A stretch of DNA of 22,594 nucleotides from an uncultured Ruminococcus sp. (GTDB lineage: Bacteria > Bacillota > Clostridia > Oscillospirales > Ruminococcaceae). Numbering within the stretch: the first letter of the stretch is position 1; each line of letters starts with the position of its first letter. The stretch spans positions 1 to 22,594 of the forward strand of contig URWK01000006.1 of assembly GCA_900551505.1 (NCBI GenBank), read 5' to 3'. A program made the position numbers and the translations under genes. Of this stretch, positions 8,468 through 15,431 are shown in pieces. The notes under the pieces are model-generated. The model was given only the letters and a program-made list of their open reading frames with translations. It searched no databases and was not told the origin of the DNA.

Positions 8468-8758
8468 TTAATCTGGAATTTCCGAATTTCTGGCTCTCTT
8501 TTTCAGGGTTTGTGGTGAAACGGCACAAACATAGACTATATTGTTTGTATCTTTATTACTGTTGTGTTTCTTTCTGTTACATTTGCAAACCACAAAACTC
8601 TTGGGCATGTTCATAGAAACGTAACATATATTCTTTTCCTTTTCTGAATGTTTGAGGAAATCTTTTGTCAATTGCGAAATTGAAGTATTTTCTATATCAA
8701 ACACTCCGAGTATATTTCTGTCATTGATTGTAAAATCGCCTCCCAAATAAATCCACAT
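8468..8758 (-). CDS. RemB/YaaB-like DUF370-related small protein
   Basis: A 96-aa protein at the position (recF to gyrB) where Bacillus carries yaaB/remB. The sequence fits the family pattern: MWIYLGGDFTINDRNILGVFDIEN at the start, TSISQLTKDFLKHSEKEKNI in the middle, KSFVV at about 53-57 and SPQTLKKRA near the end. In Bacillus the paralogue RemA is a DNA-binding regulator of matrix genes; the role of RemB-type proteins is less clear. AAAGGA lies about 10 bases upstream of the ATG at 8758. An insert-like Lys/Asn-rich stretch (RKKHNSNKDTNN, about 62-73) sits between the two last conserved blocks. It is separated from recF by 679 gene-free bases, unlike the tight spacing common elsewhere. Confidence 0.75.
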   Translation of the reverse strand: MWIYLGGDFTINDRNILGVFDIENTSISQLTKDFLKHSEKEKNICYVSMNMPKSFVVCKCNRKKHNSNKDTNNIVYVCAVSPQTLKKRARNSEIPD

Positions 8759-9437
8759 ACATTAATCATCCTTTCTATGAATTCAACAGCCCAGAATTTA
8801 GGTTTATTCATAATAAATTTACTTTGTGTTAAAGTTATATTTGGCTGTACTGTAAGGCTATGTCAGCAAAATTTCCAATTTTGAAGCTTCCATATAATAA
8901 CGGTGACGTATTTAAGCCATCTGTCAAAATTCGGGAGCGATTTTTGAGTTTGTAAATTTTTTTATCGTTAATATATTGATGTATTTAGTCTAGCCATACT
9001 TTAACGCAGTTTCCGGGAAATTTTTTTACATTTACAGTTTAATACATTTTCAATATATTTACATAAAAAATCGCTTGAATCACGCATTTATGCGGTTTTG
9101 TCACAAAACCCGATTTCAGCAATTTGGCGGCATAATCTTTATTATTTTTATTAAACAAAAGATTAATTGTATTCAAGATGTTTCCGTCAGAGGATTTTTA
9201 ACAAAATATCTTATTATTTTTTACTGGCGTTCACAATTTTCATATCGTATTTAAGCCGTTTGCGGCACTCGAAAAAGCTTGATTTTTACCAGTTTTGTGA
9301 ACATTCGTAATATGACTTGTAACTGTTCCGAGACTTTAGTTAAAGTTGTGCTAAAAAAAACACTTTAGACATATTTATATTTTTTTATCTTATCTTTAGT
9401 AAAGTCAGGTTCACAAAGTTCCACTGTATAATTACAT
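8759..9437. other. Long AT-rich gene-free spacer between recF and remB
   Basis: No plausible gene in any frame and no tRNA or known RNA seen. It contains several small symmetric sequences: GGTTTTGT/ACAAAACC with a one-base centre (9094-9110), directly preceded by CGCAT/ATGCG (9083-9094); ACTTTA/TAAAGT (9333-9346) with further ACTTTA-like copies near 9361-9368 and 9398-9411; and the 12-mer CGTATTTAAGCC at 8907-8918 and again at 9246-9257. On the minus strand a run of eight T at 9360-9353 follows a TAAAGT arm and might serve as a weak recF terminator. Confidence 0.6.
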
Positions 9438-10577
9438 CTATCCCAATATATTACCCTCACTGATTATACCATTCTTAATTTCGTAACATTTGATGCTGTG
9501 TGTGTCCGGTATAATTATGTCATTACAGGAAGTTATAAACACCTGCATACCGCTGACCACCTTATGAATAAGACCCCTTCTGTTTTTGTCGAGAGGCCCC
9601 ATAACATCGTCAAGCAGGATAACCGGAGGTTCTTTGTCTTTCTCCTTCAGCATTACAGCCTGTGCCAGTCTCAGCACAAGTGCGATGCTCTGTTTCTGTC
9701 CCTGAGAGCCGAAATCACGAATGTTAAGATTATTTGATTTGATTATAATATCATCTCTTCCAGTTCCGACAAATGTGTACCCCATCTTAATTTCTTCATT
9801 TTTTGCGTTCATAATTTTTTGTGAATAAATCTTGATTAGTTCATCAATTCCGAGCGATTCGAGGTCAAAACCCCTGGAAAACACATTCGACCGGTAAATT
9901 AACTCTAATTTCTCGGTATTTGCTGTAAGTTCGGAATATAATTTCTGTGAGATTTCTTGTAACTTTTTAATATATCTAAATCTTGCCAAGGAAATTTCTG
10001 AGCCCACTTTTGCCAATTGCTCGTCCCACATCCCTGCCAATTCCCTCATTTGGGAATCACTTGGAATTTTTCTTAATATTGCATTCCTCTGAGCGGTTAT
10101 TGCCGACAGTCTTCTAACCCCTGACATCGCAGAAGGATTCAGCTGACAACGGCAGAGGTCTACGAAGTTTCTCCGCTTCTCAGGTGAACCGTTAATCAGG
10201 TTGTCTACATCATCGGGCATGAATGCCACGCACTTGAACGCCTCAAACAGCCTGTTTCCGTCTTTCAGAGGGATTTTATTGAGTGAAATCCGCCTGGGAA
10301 TTCCCGTGTCGGCAAGCAGTTTTACCGAGATTGACTGAGTACGGAACCGGTTGCTGAATTGCATTTCAATTTCTGCCGAATCCATGCCGAATCCGATACA
10401 GTCTTTTTCCTTCGAACCACGCAGATTCCTGCAACCTGTAAGTGTCCAGATGGCTTCAAGCAAGTTCGTTTTGCCTTGTGCGTTATCGCCTGTGATGAGG
10501 TTGTACTGCCCGTCAGGTTCGATTGATATGTTTTTTAAGTTTTTATAGCCGTTTATTTTCAGGGATTTTATTATCAA
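9438..10577 (-). CDS. recF: DNA replication and repair protein RecF
   Basis: RecF is an SMC-like ATPase that recognises single/double-strand junctions at gaps and directs RecOR to load RecA. With a TTG start at 10577 the protein is 379 aa. It has Walker A GDNAQGKT (30-37), the ABC signature SQGQKQSIAL in the C-terminal third, and Walker B/D-loop VILLDDVMGPLD. The ATG at 10586 in the same frame directly abuts the Shine-Dalgarno GGAAGGAG (10587-10594) with zero spacing and is unlikely to be used. The in-frame TTG nine bases beyond that site gives MIIKSLKINGYKN, exactly the usual RecF opening. It follows yaaA in the conserved dnaN-yaaA-recF order but is separated from it by about 365 bases holding a duplicated structured element. 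Confidence 0.95.
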   Translation of the reverse strand: MIIKSLKINGYKNLKNISIEPDGQYNLITGDNAQGKTNLLEAIWTLTGCRNLRGSKEKDCIGFGMDSAEIEMQFSNRFRTQSISVKLLADTGIPRRISLNKIPLKDGNRLFEAFKCVAFMPDDVDNLINGSPEKRRNFVDLCRCQLNPSAMSGVRRLSAITAQRNAILRKIPSDSQMRELAGMWDEQLAKVGSEISLARFRYIKKLQEISQKLYSELTANTEKLELIYRSNVFSRGFDLESLGIDELIKIYSQKIMNAKNEEIKMGYTFVGTGRDDIIIKSNNLNIRDFGSQGQKQSIALVLRLAQAVMLKEKDKEPPVILLDDVMGPLDKNRRGLIHKVVSGMQVFITSCNDIIIPDTHSIKCYEIKNGIISEGNILG

Positions 10578-10607
10578 TATAATCATCTCCTTCCATCAGA
10601 AAGTTAC

Positions 10608-10758
10608 AGGTATCCCGTAAACGCTTCAGAATGCCCCGTATTTGCGTTCCAGTACGCCCCCAAGGGTAGGACACTACCCCCGCCCCTGATTTGCATTTAA
10701 GGGGTATCTACGGGCTTAAAAAGGGCATTCCCTGCGTGAAGAAATTTTTTTAATTTTA
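10608..10758. repeat. Structured repeat element, copy A (recF-proximal)
   Basis: First of two tandem copies offset by 185 bp. The structured core is 10629-10730. Nested pairings read on either strand: GAATGCCC (10629-10636) with GGGCATTC (10723-10730); CGTA (10637-10640) with TACG (10709-10712); GCGT/ACGC (10644-10647, 10654-10657); GGGTAG/CTACCC (10664-10669, 10674-10679) with loop GACA; CCCCT/AGGGG (10683-10687, 10700-10704) around the invariant loop GATTTGCATTT. A T-rich stretch follows at 10745-10757 on the plus strand. It ends about 15 bases before the recF Shine-Dalgarno. I do not recognise it as a known RNA family or insertion element. Confidence 0.75.
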
Positions 10759-10792
10759 TCTGCTGAGTTTTGCTTTCCGGGGTGGAAATTCT

Positions 10793-10940
10793 GATATGCG
10801 GTTAAATCGCTCAGAATGCCCCGTATTTGCTTTCGGACTGCTCATAAGGGTAGGACACTACCACACCCTTTGATTTGCATTTAAAGGGGGTCTACGGGCT
10901 TAAAAAAGGCATTCCCGCTTTCAGAAAAATTTTTCTTAAT
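10793..10940. repeat. Structured repeat element, copy B (yaaA-proximal)
   Basis: Second copy of the element, core 10814-10914, roughly 80% identical to copy A by eye. Pairings are kept: GAATGCC with GGCATTC at the ends, CCGTA with TACGG inside, GGTAG/CTACC with loop GACA (10849-10862), and CCCTTT/AAAGGG (10866-10871, 10883-10888) around the same loop GATTTGCATTT. Both arms of the last stem differ from copy A yet still pair. The segment after TTTGC (10831-10845) is the most divergent. A T-rich stretch at 10926-10940 mirrors that of copy A. The copy starts right after the yaaA stop on the minus strand. Confidence 0.75.
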
Positions 10941-10942
10941 TC

Positions 10943-11161
10943 TTATTCGCCTGATACGGTGATTTTGTGGCCATTAAATTCCACTACGTCGCCGTTTCTG
11001 ATTTTCTTGCCCCTCATGGTGCAGATTTCGCCGTTAACTTTGACTTCTCCCGCCTGAACGGCTTCTTTGGCTTCGCCGCCTGTGAACGTAAGTCCTGCGA
11101 ATTTCAGCAGTGCGTCAAGTTTGATGAATTCAGTGTGTATGCAGATTCTTTCGGTGTTCAT
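10943..11161 (-). CDS. yaaA: S4-domain RNA-binding protein YaaA
   Basis: A 72-aa single-domain S4 protein of the YaaA (RlbA) family, found between dnaN and recF in most Firmicutes and thought to act in ribosome assembly through RNA binding. The S4 pattern is complete: IKLDALLKFAGLTFTGGEAKEAVQAGEVKVNGE followed by RNGDVVEFNGHKITV. AAGGAG (11171-11176 region, overlapping the dnaN stop) precedes the ATG by six bases, and the gene begins 10 bases after dnaN, so the two are very likely coupled. Length matches the family. Confidence 0.92.
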   Translation of the reverse strand: MNTERICIHTEFIKLDALLKFAGLTFTGGEAKEAVQAGEVKVNGEICTMRGKKIRNGDVVEFNGHKITVSGE

Positions 11162-11171
11162 GGCAATCTCC

Positions 11172-12278
11172 TTAATCCCTGATTTGTACCGGCATAAGCA
11201 GGAAAATAAAGTCCTGACCTTCTGACGGCATTATTTTTACCGGTTTTTTCGGTCCGTCCATTTGCAGGAGAACTTTATCGCATTCGGTGGCTCTGAGAGC
11301 TTCGTAAAAGAATCTGTTGTTAAGCCCTATTTCAAAGCCTTCGCCTTCTGTTCTGCAGGTTATTTCTTCGCTTATTCTGCCTATGGTTGTGCCGCATTTT
11401 ATTTCCAGTTTATCCTGAGTGAAGTTGCAACGTACGGGGGCTTTGTTTTTTTCGTTTATCAGCAGAGAACAGCGTTCAAGACAGTCAAGCATTTCTTTTA
11501 CGCCTATTTCTGCCGATGTGCTGTATTCCTGCGGTATGCTTGCCGTGTAGTTATGGAATTCGCCTTCAAGGAGTCTTGAAAATACGAGATATCCGTTCAT
11601 GTCAAAGACTATGTGTCTGCCTGTGGTGTAGATATCGCATTGTTTTTCATCATCGTCTTTCAGAAGTCTTGAAACTTCATTGAGAGCTTTTGAAGGGACA
11701 ACGAATTTATTTGCTTTTGAGATATTTGTTTTTTCGGTTCTTACAGCCATTCTGAAGCCGTCTATTGCTACGAGATTGAAATTTCCGTCTGCTGAAATGT
11801 CGAATAATTCTCCTGTGAGTATGGGTTTGTTGTCGTTTATTGCAACTGCGTATATTGTCTGCTGTATCATGCTTTTAAGCGAGCTTTGTTTTATTGTTAT
11901 TCTGCTTTCGTTGCTGTATTCCGGTAAGTCTGGATATTCGTCTGCCGGTATTGAAGATATTGAATATTCGGTCTGATTGCCTGTAATCTTCACGTTAAGT
12001 GCTTCGTCTATTTCGGTTGTTATTTCTCCTGAAGGCATTTTTCTTGCGATTTCCCCGAATAGTCTTGCGTTAATTATCCATTCTCCGCTGTCATCTGACT
12101 TTACGGGAATACTTGTTCTTATGCCTAAATCAAGGTCGTATCCTGTGAGTTCAAGGGTATTTGCCGTTAATTTGAGCTTAATTCCTTCAAGTGCTGATAT
12201 TGCTGATTTTGTTGTGGTTGCTTTTGAAACGTTGCTTATAGCTTCACAGAGTACGCTTTTTTCACAGATAAATGTCAT
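11172..12278 (-). CDS. dnaN: DNA polymerase III beta subunit (sliding clamp)
   Basis: The clamp encircles DNA as a ring dimer and holds the replicative polymerase and repair factors. The 368-aa product has the expected length and three repeated clamp folds. It opens MTFICEKSVLCEAISNVSKATTTKSAISALEGI, matching the family start, and contains FNLVAIDGFRMAV in the middle and the C-terminal KPVKIMPSEGQDFIFLLMPVQIRD, with the LMPVQ segment that lines the peptide-binding pocket. AAGGAG lies about 11 bases before ATG. It is separated from dnaA by about 1.1 kb that contains oriC, so it probably has its own promoter in that A-rich leader, although I could not pick one with confidence. yaaA follows within 10 bases. 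Confidence 0.97.
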   Translation of the reverse strand: MTFICEKSVLCEAISNVSKATTTKSAISALEGIKLKLTANTLELTGYDLDLGIRTSIPVKSDDSGEWIINARLFGEIARKMPSGEITTEIDEALNVKITGNQTEYSISSIPADEYPDLPEYSNESRITIKQSSLKSMIQQTIYAVAINDNKPILTGELFDISADGNFNLVAIDGFRMAVRTEKTNISKANKFVVPSKALNEVSRLLKDDDEKQCDIYTTGRHIVFDMNGYLVFSRLLEGEFHNYTASIPQEYSTSAEIGVKEMLDCLERCSLLINEKNKAPVRCNFTQDKLEIKCGTTIGRISEEITCRTEGEGFEIGLNNRFFYEALRATECDKVLLQMDGPKKPVKIMPSEGQDFIFLLMPVQIRD

Positions 12279-12480
12279 TTGCTTTAATTCTCCTTGTTTT
12301 TTTGTTTGAAAGATTCTTTGTCAGGAATTTTTTTTAGTGAGTTGTTTTTAAAGGCTTTTTGTTTTTGTTGTTTGATTTTTTTTGAGTTCAGGATTTTAAA
12401 TTTTTATGGTTTTTACTGGTAATGTATAATGCATTTTTTTCGCGCGATTTTTTTGTTCCTTTTTTTGTGAGAAAGTAAGG
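12279..12480. other. dnaN leader, strongly A-rich on the coding strand
   Basis: Runs of A on the minus strand with few C or G. Contains the dnaN Shine-Dalgarno near 12290-12296. A CGCGCG hexamer occurs at 12440-12445. No gene seen, and no convincing -35/-10 pair was found. Confidence 0.5.
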
Positions 12481-13060
12481 GACGAAAAAATTTTTTTCTC
12501 ACGCGCGCGCGATAATATAATATATCCTGATATAGTAGTAGTAGTAGGGGGTGTTGAAAGTGTTGAAAACTTTTGCGAGCCCAGTTCCTGACTGCGATTG
12601 CGGGATTTTTGCACTGTTGAAAACCTGTTGAAAAATTGTTGAAAATGGTTGATAACTTTTCAACAAAAATGAAAACTGTTGAAACTGTTGAAAGTCAGGT
12701 GTTGAAAAGTTGAAAATTTGGGGGAAAACTCGACCTGGAAAAAAAGTTTTTCACAAAAAGTTGAAAACTCGCATTTACAGAATTTTAACCACTTTTCCAA
12801 TTGCCCCCGCACGCAGGCGGCGACTGATGTTGACATAAAAAGGAATACACAAAATTCCAGCGAAATCGTTGAAAACTTGTTGAAAAACATTTGCTGCCAT
12901 GGTAAATCGCCTAATAACTGTATGCATATTTATAAATTAGCGTATGCTAATCGCCTAAATTCTTCAATTTTTCTGGGATTAAAAGGGCTGACTTTAAAAT
13001 TTGTTAATCGGTTCGTCCGGGCTAACCGATTTTTTGCCTACTTTTCAACATTTTCGACTT
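12481..13060. other. oriC: Replication origin oriC
   Basis: DnaA-box array on one side of an unwinding element. Exact TGTTGAAAA (reverse TTTTCAACA, two mismatches from TTATCCACA) starts at 12561, 12615, 12626, 12637, 12700 and 12878; the opposite orientation starts at 12657 and 13042. Near matches start at 12552, 12647, 12677, 12686, 12708, 12759 and 12867. Several boxes abut (9 bp) or are spaced 11 bp, one helical turn. Left of the first box lie a G run, then (TAG)5 at 12533-12547, which matches the DnaA-trio element described for Bacillus oriC, then AT-rich DNA at 12512-12532 as the likely unwinding element. An alternating ACGCGCGCGCG tract (12501-12511) bounds it. Confidence 0.88.
13006..13035 (+). 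terminator. Terminator-like hairpin inside the origin spacer
   Basis: AATCGGTT (13006-13013) pairs with AACCGATT (13024-13031) through a perfect 8-bp stem and a 10-base loop, followed by T's to give a six-T run on the plus strand. No plus-strand gene precedes it. It could end a short untranslated RNA from the origin region, or insulate oriC from transcription. Confidence 0.5.
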
Positions 13061-13405
13061 GGGAACAAAAGTAATAAAAATCATTTAAAAGGCAAGTTCA
13101 TATTTTATAGATATAACGAAAATGAACCTAAGACCGATTTTTCTTACTTTAATATACTCTAAAACCCTGTATTAGCAATTATGGTGTAATGTGTCATGTA
13201 TAAACCTTTCGAGTGAACGGTCAAAATCGTGTATATTTATACATTTTGGCATCTTAGTACTGAGAAGTAAATAACACAAATTTCTTTTTCCATCACAATA
13301 AATTCCACATTACAATAAATTGACATTGACAGGTAATAAATAGAGCGTATTCCAAAATAAACAGGCGAATATGAACAAAACATGAACTAACAGAAATATC
13401 ATGAA
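13061..13405. other. AT-rich spacer between oriC and the end of dnaA
   Basis: No gene in any frame. Contains an imperfect tandem repeat TTCCATCACAATAAA (13287-13301) then TTCCACATTACAATAAA (13302-13318), and inverted TGTATAAA/TTTATACA arms near 13196 and 13236. No clean terminator for dnaA was identified. Confidence 0.45.
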
Positions 13406-14755
13406 TTACTGGTTCTTGACATTCCTGATTATATCCTCAATGATTTGTCTTAAATTGCCGTCTTTCTGCATTGCCTTGTCAACACTCGTTTTTGCGTATA
13501 CAATTGTCGAATGGTCACGACCTCCGAATTCCGCTCCTATGGCTGCAAAAGACATTTGTGTAACTTCCCTTACAACGTATATTGCAACTTTTCTTGCAGC
13601 TGAAATCTGTGAAGGTCTTCTGTCGGAACGTATATCTTCGGGAGTAACGCCGTAAACATCGGCTACTTCCGATATGATTTTGTCAACAGTTACCGGAACG
13701 GGCTGTTCATCGTTCAGGATTTCCCTTATAACGCTCTGAGCCATAGCCATTGACGGAGGGCTTCCCGCAAGGTGTTTGAGTGCCTTGAGTTTCTTTACCG
13801 CTCCCTCAAGCTGACGTATATTTGTTCTGAGTCTGTTTGCGATAAATTCCGCAACGTCATCGGGAATGTTCAGATTGAGAAGTTCGGCTTTACGCTTGAT
13901 AATTGCGATTCTTGTTTCAAAGTCCGGAATCGTAATATCTGCTATAAGTCCCCATTCAAAACGGTTTCTTACACGTTCTTCAAGAGTGCTTATATCTTTG
14001 GGCGGTTTGTCGGAAGTGAGAACTATCTGCTTGCCGTCCTTGTAAAGCTCGTTGAAGGTATGGAAAAATTCTTCCTGAGTGCTGTCCTTGCCCGCAATGA
14101 ACTGAATATCATCGACAAGCAGAATATCGGCATTCCGGTATTTTTCGTGAAAAGTCATTGTATCCTGCTTGGTTTTGATTGCCTCAATCAGTTCGTTTGT
14201 GAAGGTTTCACCCGTTACATAGACAATCTTTGTATTCGGACGGGTTCTTGAAATTTCGTTTGCAATGGCTGTGATAAGGTGAGTTTTTCCAAGCCCCGAA
14301 GGTCCGTGTATAAACAGCGGATTGTACTTGGTGCCGTTACCTTTCGCAACGGCGGTGCAGGCAGCATATGCAAATTCGTTGGAACGTCCGACAATGAAAG
14401 TGTCGAAAGTATAATCATATTCCGCAAATTCAAAGCTTTTTTCAAGCTGTATATGCTTTGCTTCAAACTCCTCAGTAGCAGGTCTTATCGGCTGTTTTGA
14501 GTCATCGGGGGTGTCAATCTGTATGTTGACATCGAAACCGAGAGTAGCACGGAAAGCCTCCTGAAGAAGTTGCTGATAATTGCTTATGATAATGCCTTTC
14601 TGGAAAGAGGACGGAACGAAGAATTTTGCGGTAGTCCCCTCCAATGCCCGTGGTTCAAGGGCATTAATCCAAAGCTTAAGGGCAACCTCGCCGATATCGC
14701 CGACATCAATGCAGTATTTTTTGACACATTCAAAAACTTCTGCAAAGGAATTCAT
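13406..14755 (-). CDS. dnaA: Chromosomal replication initiator protein DnaA
   Basis: DnaA binds boxes at oriC, forms a helical oligomer and melts the origin. The 449-aa protein has domain I (about 1-80), a short linker, the AAA+ domain with Walker A GPSGLGKT (151-158), Walker B ILLVDD (211-216), and an arginine-finger segment RNRFEWGL (263-270). The C-terminal box-binding helix-turn-helix carries the signature GGRDHSTIVYA (411-421). The start has AGGAGG about 12 bases upstream, a rather long spacing but without a better candidate. It is transcribed toward oriC and dnaN, divergently from rpmH. The protein's binding motif looks normal although the nearby boxes are TTTTCAACA rather than TTATCCACA. 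Confidence 0.98.
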   Translation of the reverse strand: MNSFAEVFECVKKYCIDVGDIGEVALKLWINALEPRALEGTTAKFFVPSSFQKGIIISNYQQLLQEAFRATLGFDVNIQIDTPDDSKQPIRPATEEFEAKHIQLEKSFEFAEYDYTFDTFIVGRSNEFAYAACTAVAKGNGTKYNPLFIHGPSGLGKTHLITAIANEISRTRPNTKIVYVTGETFTNELIEAIKTKQDTMTFHEKYRNADILLVDDIQFIAGKDSTQEEFFHTFNELYKDGKQIVLTSDKPPKDISTLEERVRNRFEWGLIADITIPDFETRIAIIKRKAELLNLNIPDDVAEFIANRLRTNIRQLEGAVKKLKALKHLAGSPPSMAMAQSVIREILNDEQPVPVTVDKIISEVADVYGVTPEDIRSDRRPSQISAARKVAIYVVREVTQMSFAAIGAEFGGRDHSTIVYAKTSVDKAMQKDGNLRQIIEDIIRNVKNQ

Positions 14756-14862
14756 AGGTGAAAAAAACCTCCTGTCCGAGTAAATTTTTAAAAACAGTCC
14801 ACGGAACGCAGGAAAAAGATTACTTTTTTCGGGTCGTTTCGCTTCCTATTGATAATGTATAT

Positions 14863-14891
14863 ATTATAGCATAAAACCACGGATTTTTCAA
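14863..14891 (-). promoter_or_regulatory. Promoter for dnaA
   Basis: On the minus strand, -35 TTGAAA (14891-14886) and -10 TATAAT (14868-14863) are 17 bp apart. The predicted start near 14856 gives a leader of about 100 nt. TTATCAATA lies just downstream (about 14848-14856) and partly resembles a DnaA box, which could allow autorepression, but this is weak. Confidence 0.7.
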
Positions 14892-15054
14892 GGGTTTCGG
14901 GGCTTTTTTACGCAAAAAAATATACAGTTTTTCAGGTACGAAATCGTTTAAAAATAGTGAAAAAAGAAGTCCCAAAACTGTACGCCCACGAAGGACACAA
15001 ACATTTTCCAGTAAAAAAGCACCCACGAAAATTATGAACTTTTTTTGAAAACAC

Positions 15055-15084
15055 TTGACATTCTCTTTCCGTTTCGGCTATACT
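15055..15084 (+). promoter_or_regulatory. Promoter for rpmH operon
   Basis: A perfect -35 TTGACA (15055-15060) is followed after 18 bp by TATACT (15079-15084). The predicted start near 15091 gives a leader of about 114 nt. The leader can form a hairpin of GCCTG-ATAT (15132-15141, one bulged C) with ATATCAGGC (15160-15168). Between this and the dnaA promoter (about 14892-15054) there is only AT-rich DNA with a direct CCCACGAA repeat (14985-14992, 15022-15029). Confidence 0.75.
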
Positions 15085-15204
15085 GTATTATTGCAGGGTA
15101 ATGTATACTCTGCGGATATTGATTATTTTCTGCCTGCATATTCTGTAACTTTTTTACACATATCAGGCTCACAAATTTGATTTTTTACGAGGAGGGATTA
15201 CCCG

Positions 15205-15339
15205 ATGAAAAGAACTTACCAGCCTAAGAAGCTTCACAGAAAGAAAGAACACGGCTTTATGAAGAGAATGTCAACAAAGAACGGCAGAAAGGTGCTTTCA
15301 CGCCGTCGTGCAAAGGGCAGAGCAAGACTTACTCACTGA
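15205..15339 (+). CDS. rpmH: 50S ribosomal protein L34
   Basis: A 44-aa, highly basic protein of the large ribosomal subunit, too short for many gene callers. It opens MKRTYQPKKLHRKKEHGF and continues through RMSTKNGRKVLSRRRAKGRARL, matching L34 along its whole length and at the usual 44-residue size. AGGAGG (15190-15195) lies nine bases before ATG. It is first in the plus-strand operon, opposite dnaA, as in nearly all bacteria. The leader holds a hairpin (15132-15168), and two more hairpins follow the stop, so expression relative to rnpA is probably tuned after transcription starts. Confidence 0.98.
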   Translation: MKRTYQPKKLHRKKEHGFMKRMSTKNGRKVLSRRRAKGRARLTH

Positions 15340-15347
15340 TTTTTTGT

Positions 15348-15405
15348 CACGTCCCCTGAACTTGTGAGGGGCGTGTGAACTTCTGACAGCGGTCTGACCG
15401 CTTTT
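15348..15405 (+). terminator. Two hairpins between rpmH and rnpA (partial terminator)
   Basis: First stem: CACG-CCCCT (15348-15357, one bulged T) with AGGGGCGTG (15367-15375). Second stem: AGCGGT (15388-15393), loop CTG, ACCGCT (15397-15402), then TTTTATATAG. The second resembles a weak intrinsic terminator. Such an attenuator would lower rnpA output relative to the abundant L34 mRNA. Confidence 0.55.
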
Positions 15406-15431
15406 ATATAGATTTTACAGATAGGGGAATT

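Noticed and set aside
10578..10586. ATG at 10584-10586 as the recF start
   Set aside because: Zero spacing from the Shine-Dalgarno; the TTG at 10577 has proper spacing and gives the usual N-terminus.
12552..12716. Repeated 9-mers resembling a CRISPR or iteron array
   Set aside because: Spacing is 9-14 bp with no unique spacers of CRISPR length, both orientations occur, and the place between dnaA and dnaN with TAG trios fits DnaA boxes.
12718..13074. 118-codon plus-strand open frame in the origin spacer
   Set aside because: It runs through DnaA boxes and hairpins, has no ribosome binding site and no protein-like conserved composition; an open frame by chance in AT-rich DNA.
13772..14251. 159-codon plus-strand open frame opposite dnaA
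   Set aside because: Fully antisense to the conserved AAA+ part of dnaA, with no ribosome binding site; a shadow frame.
14756..15054. A second DnaA-box cluster upstream of dnaA as in Bacillus
   Set aside because: Only one loose match (TTATCAATA) is present; no cluster of TTTTCAACA or TTATCCACA was found.
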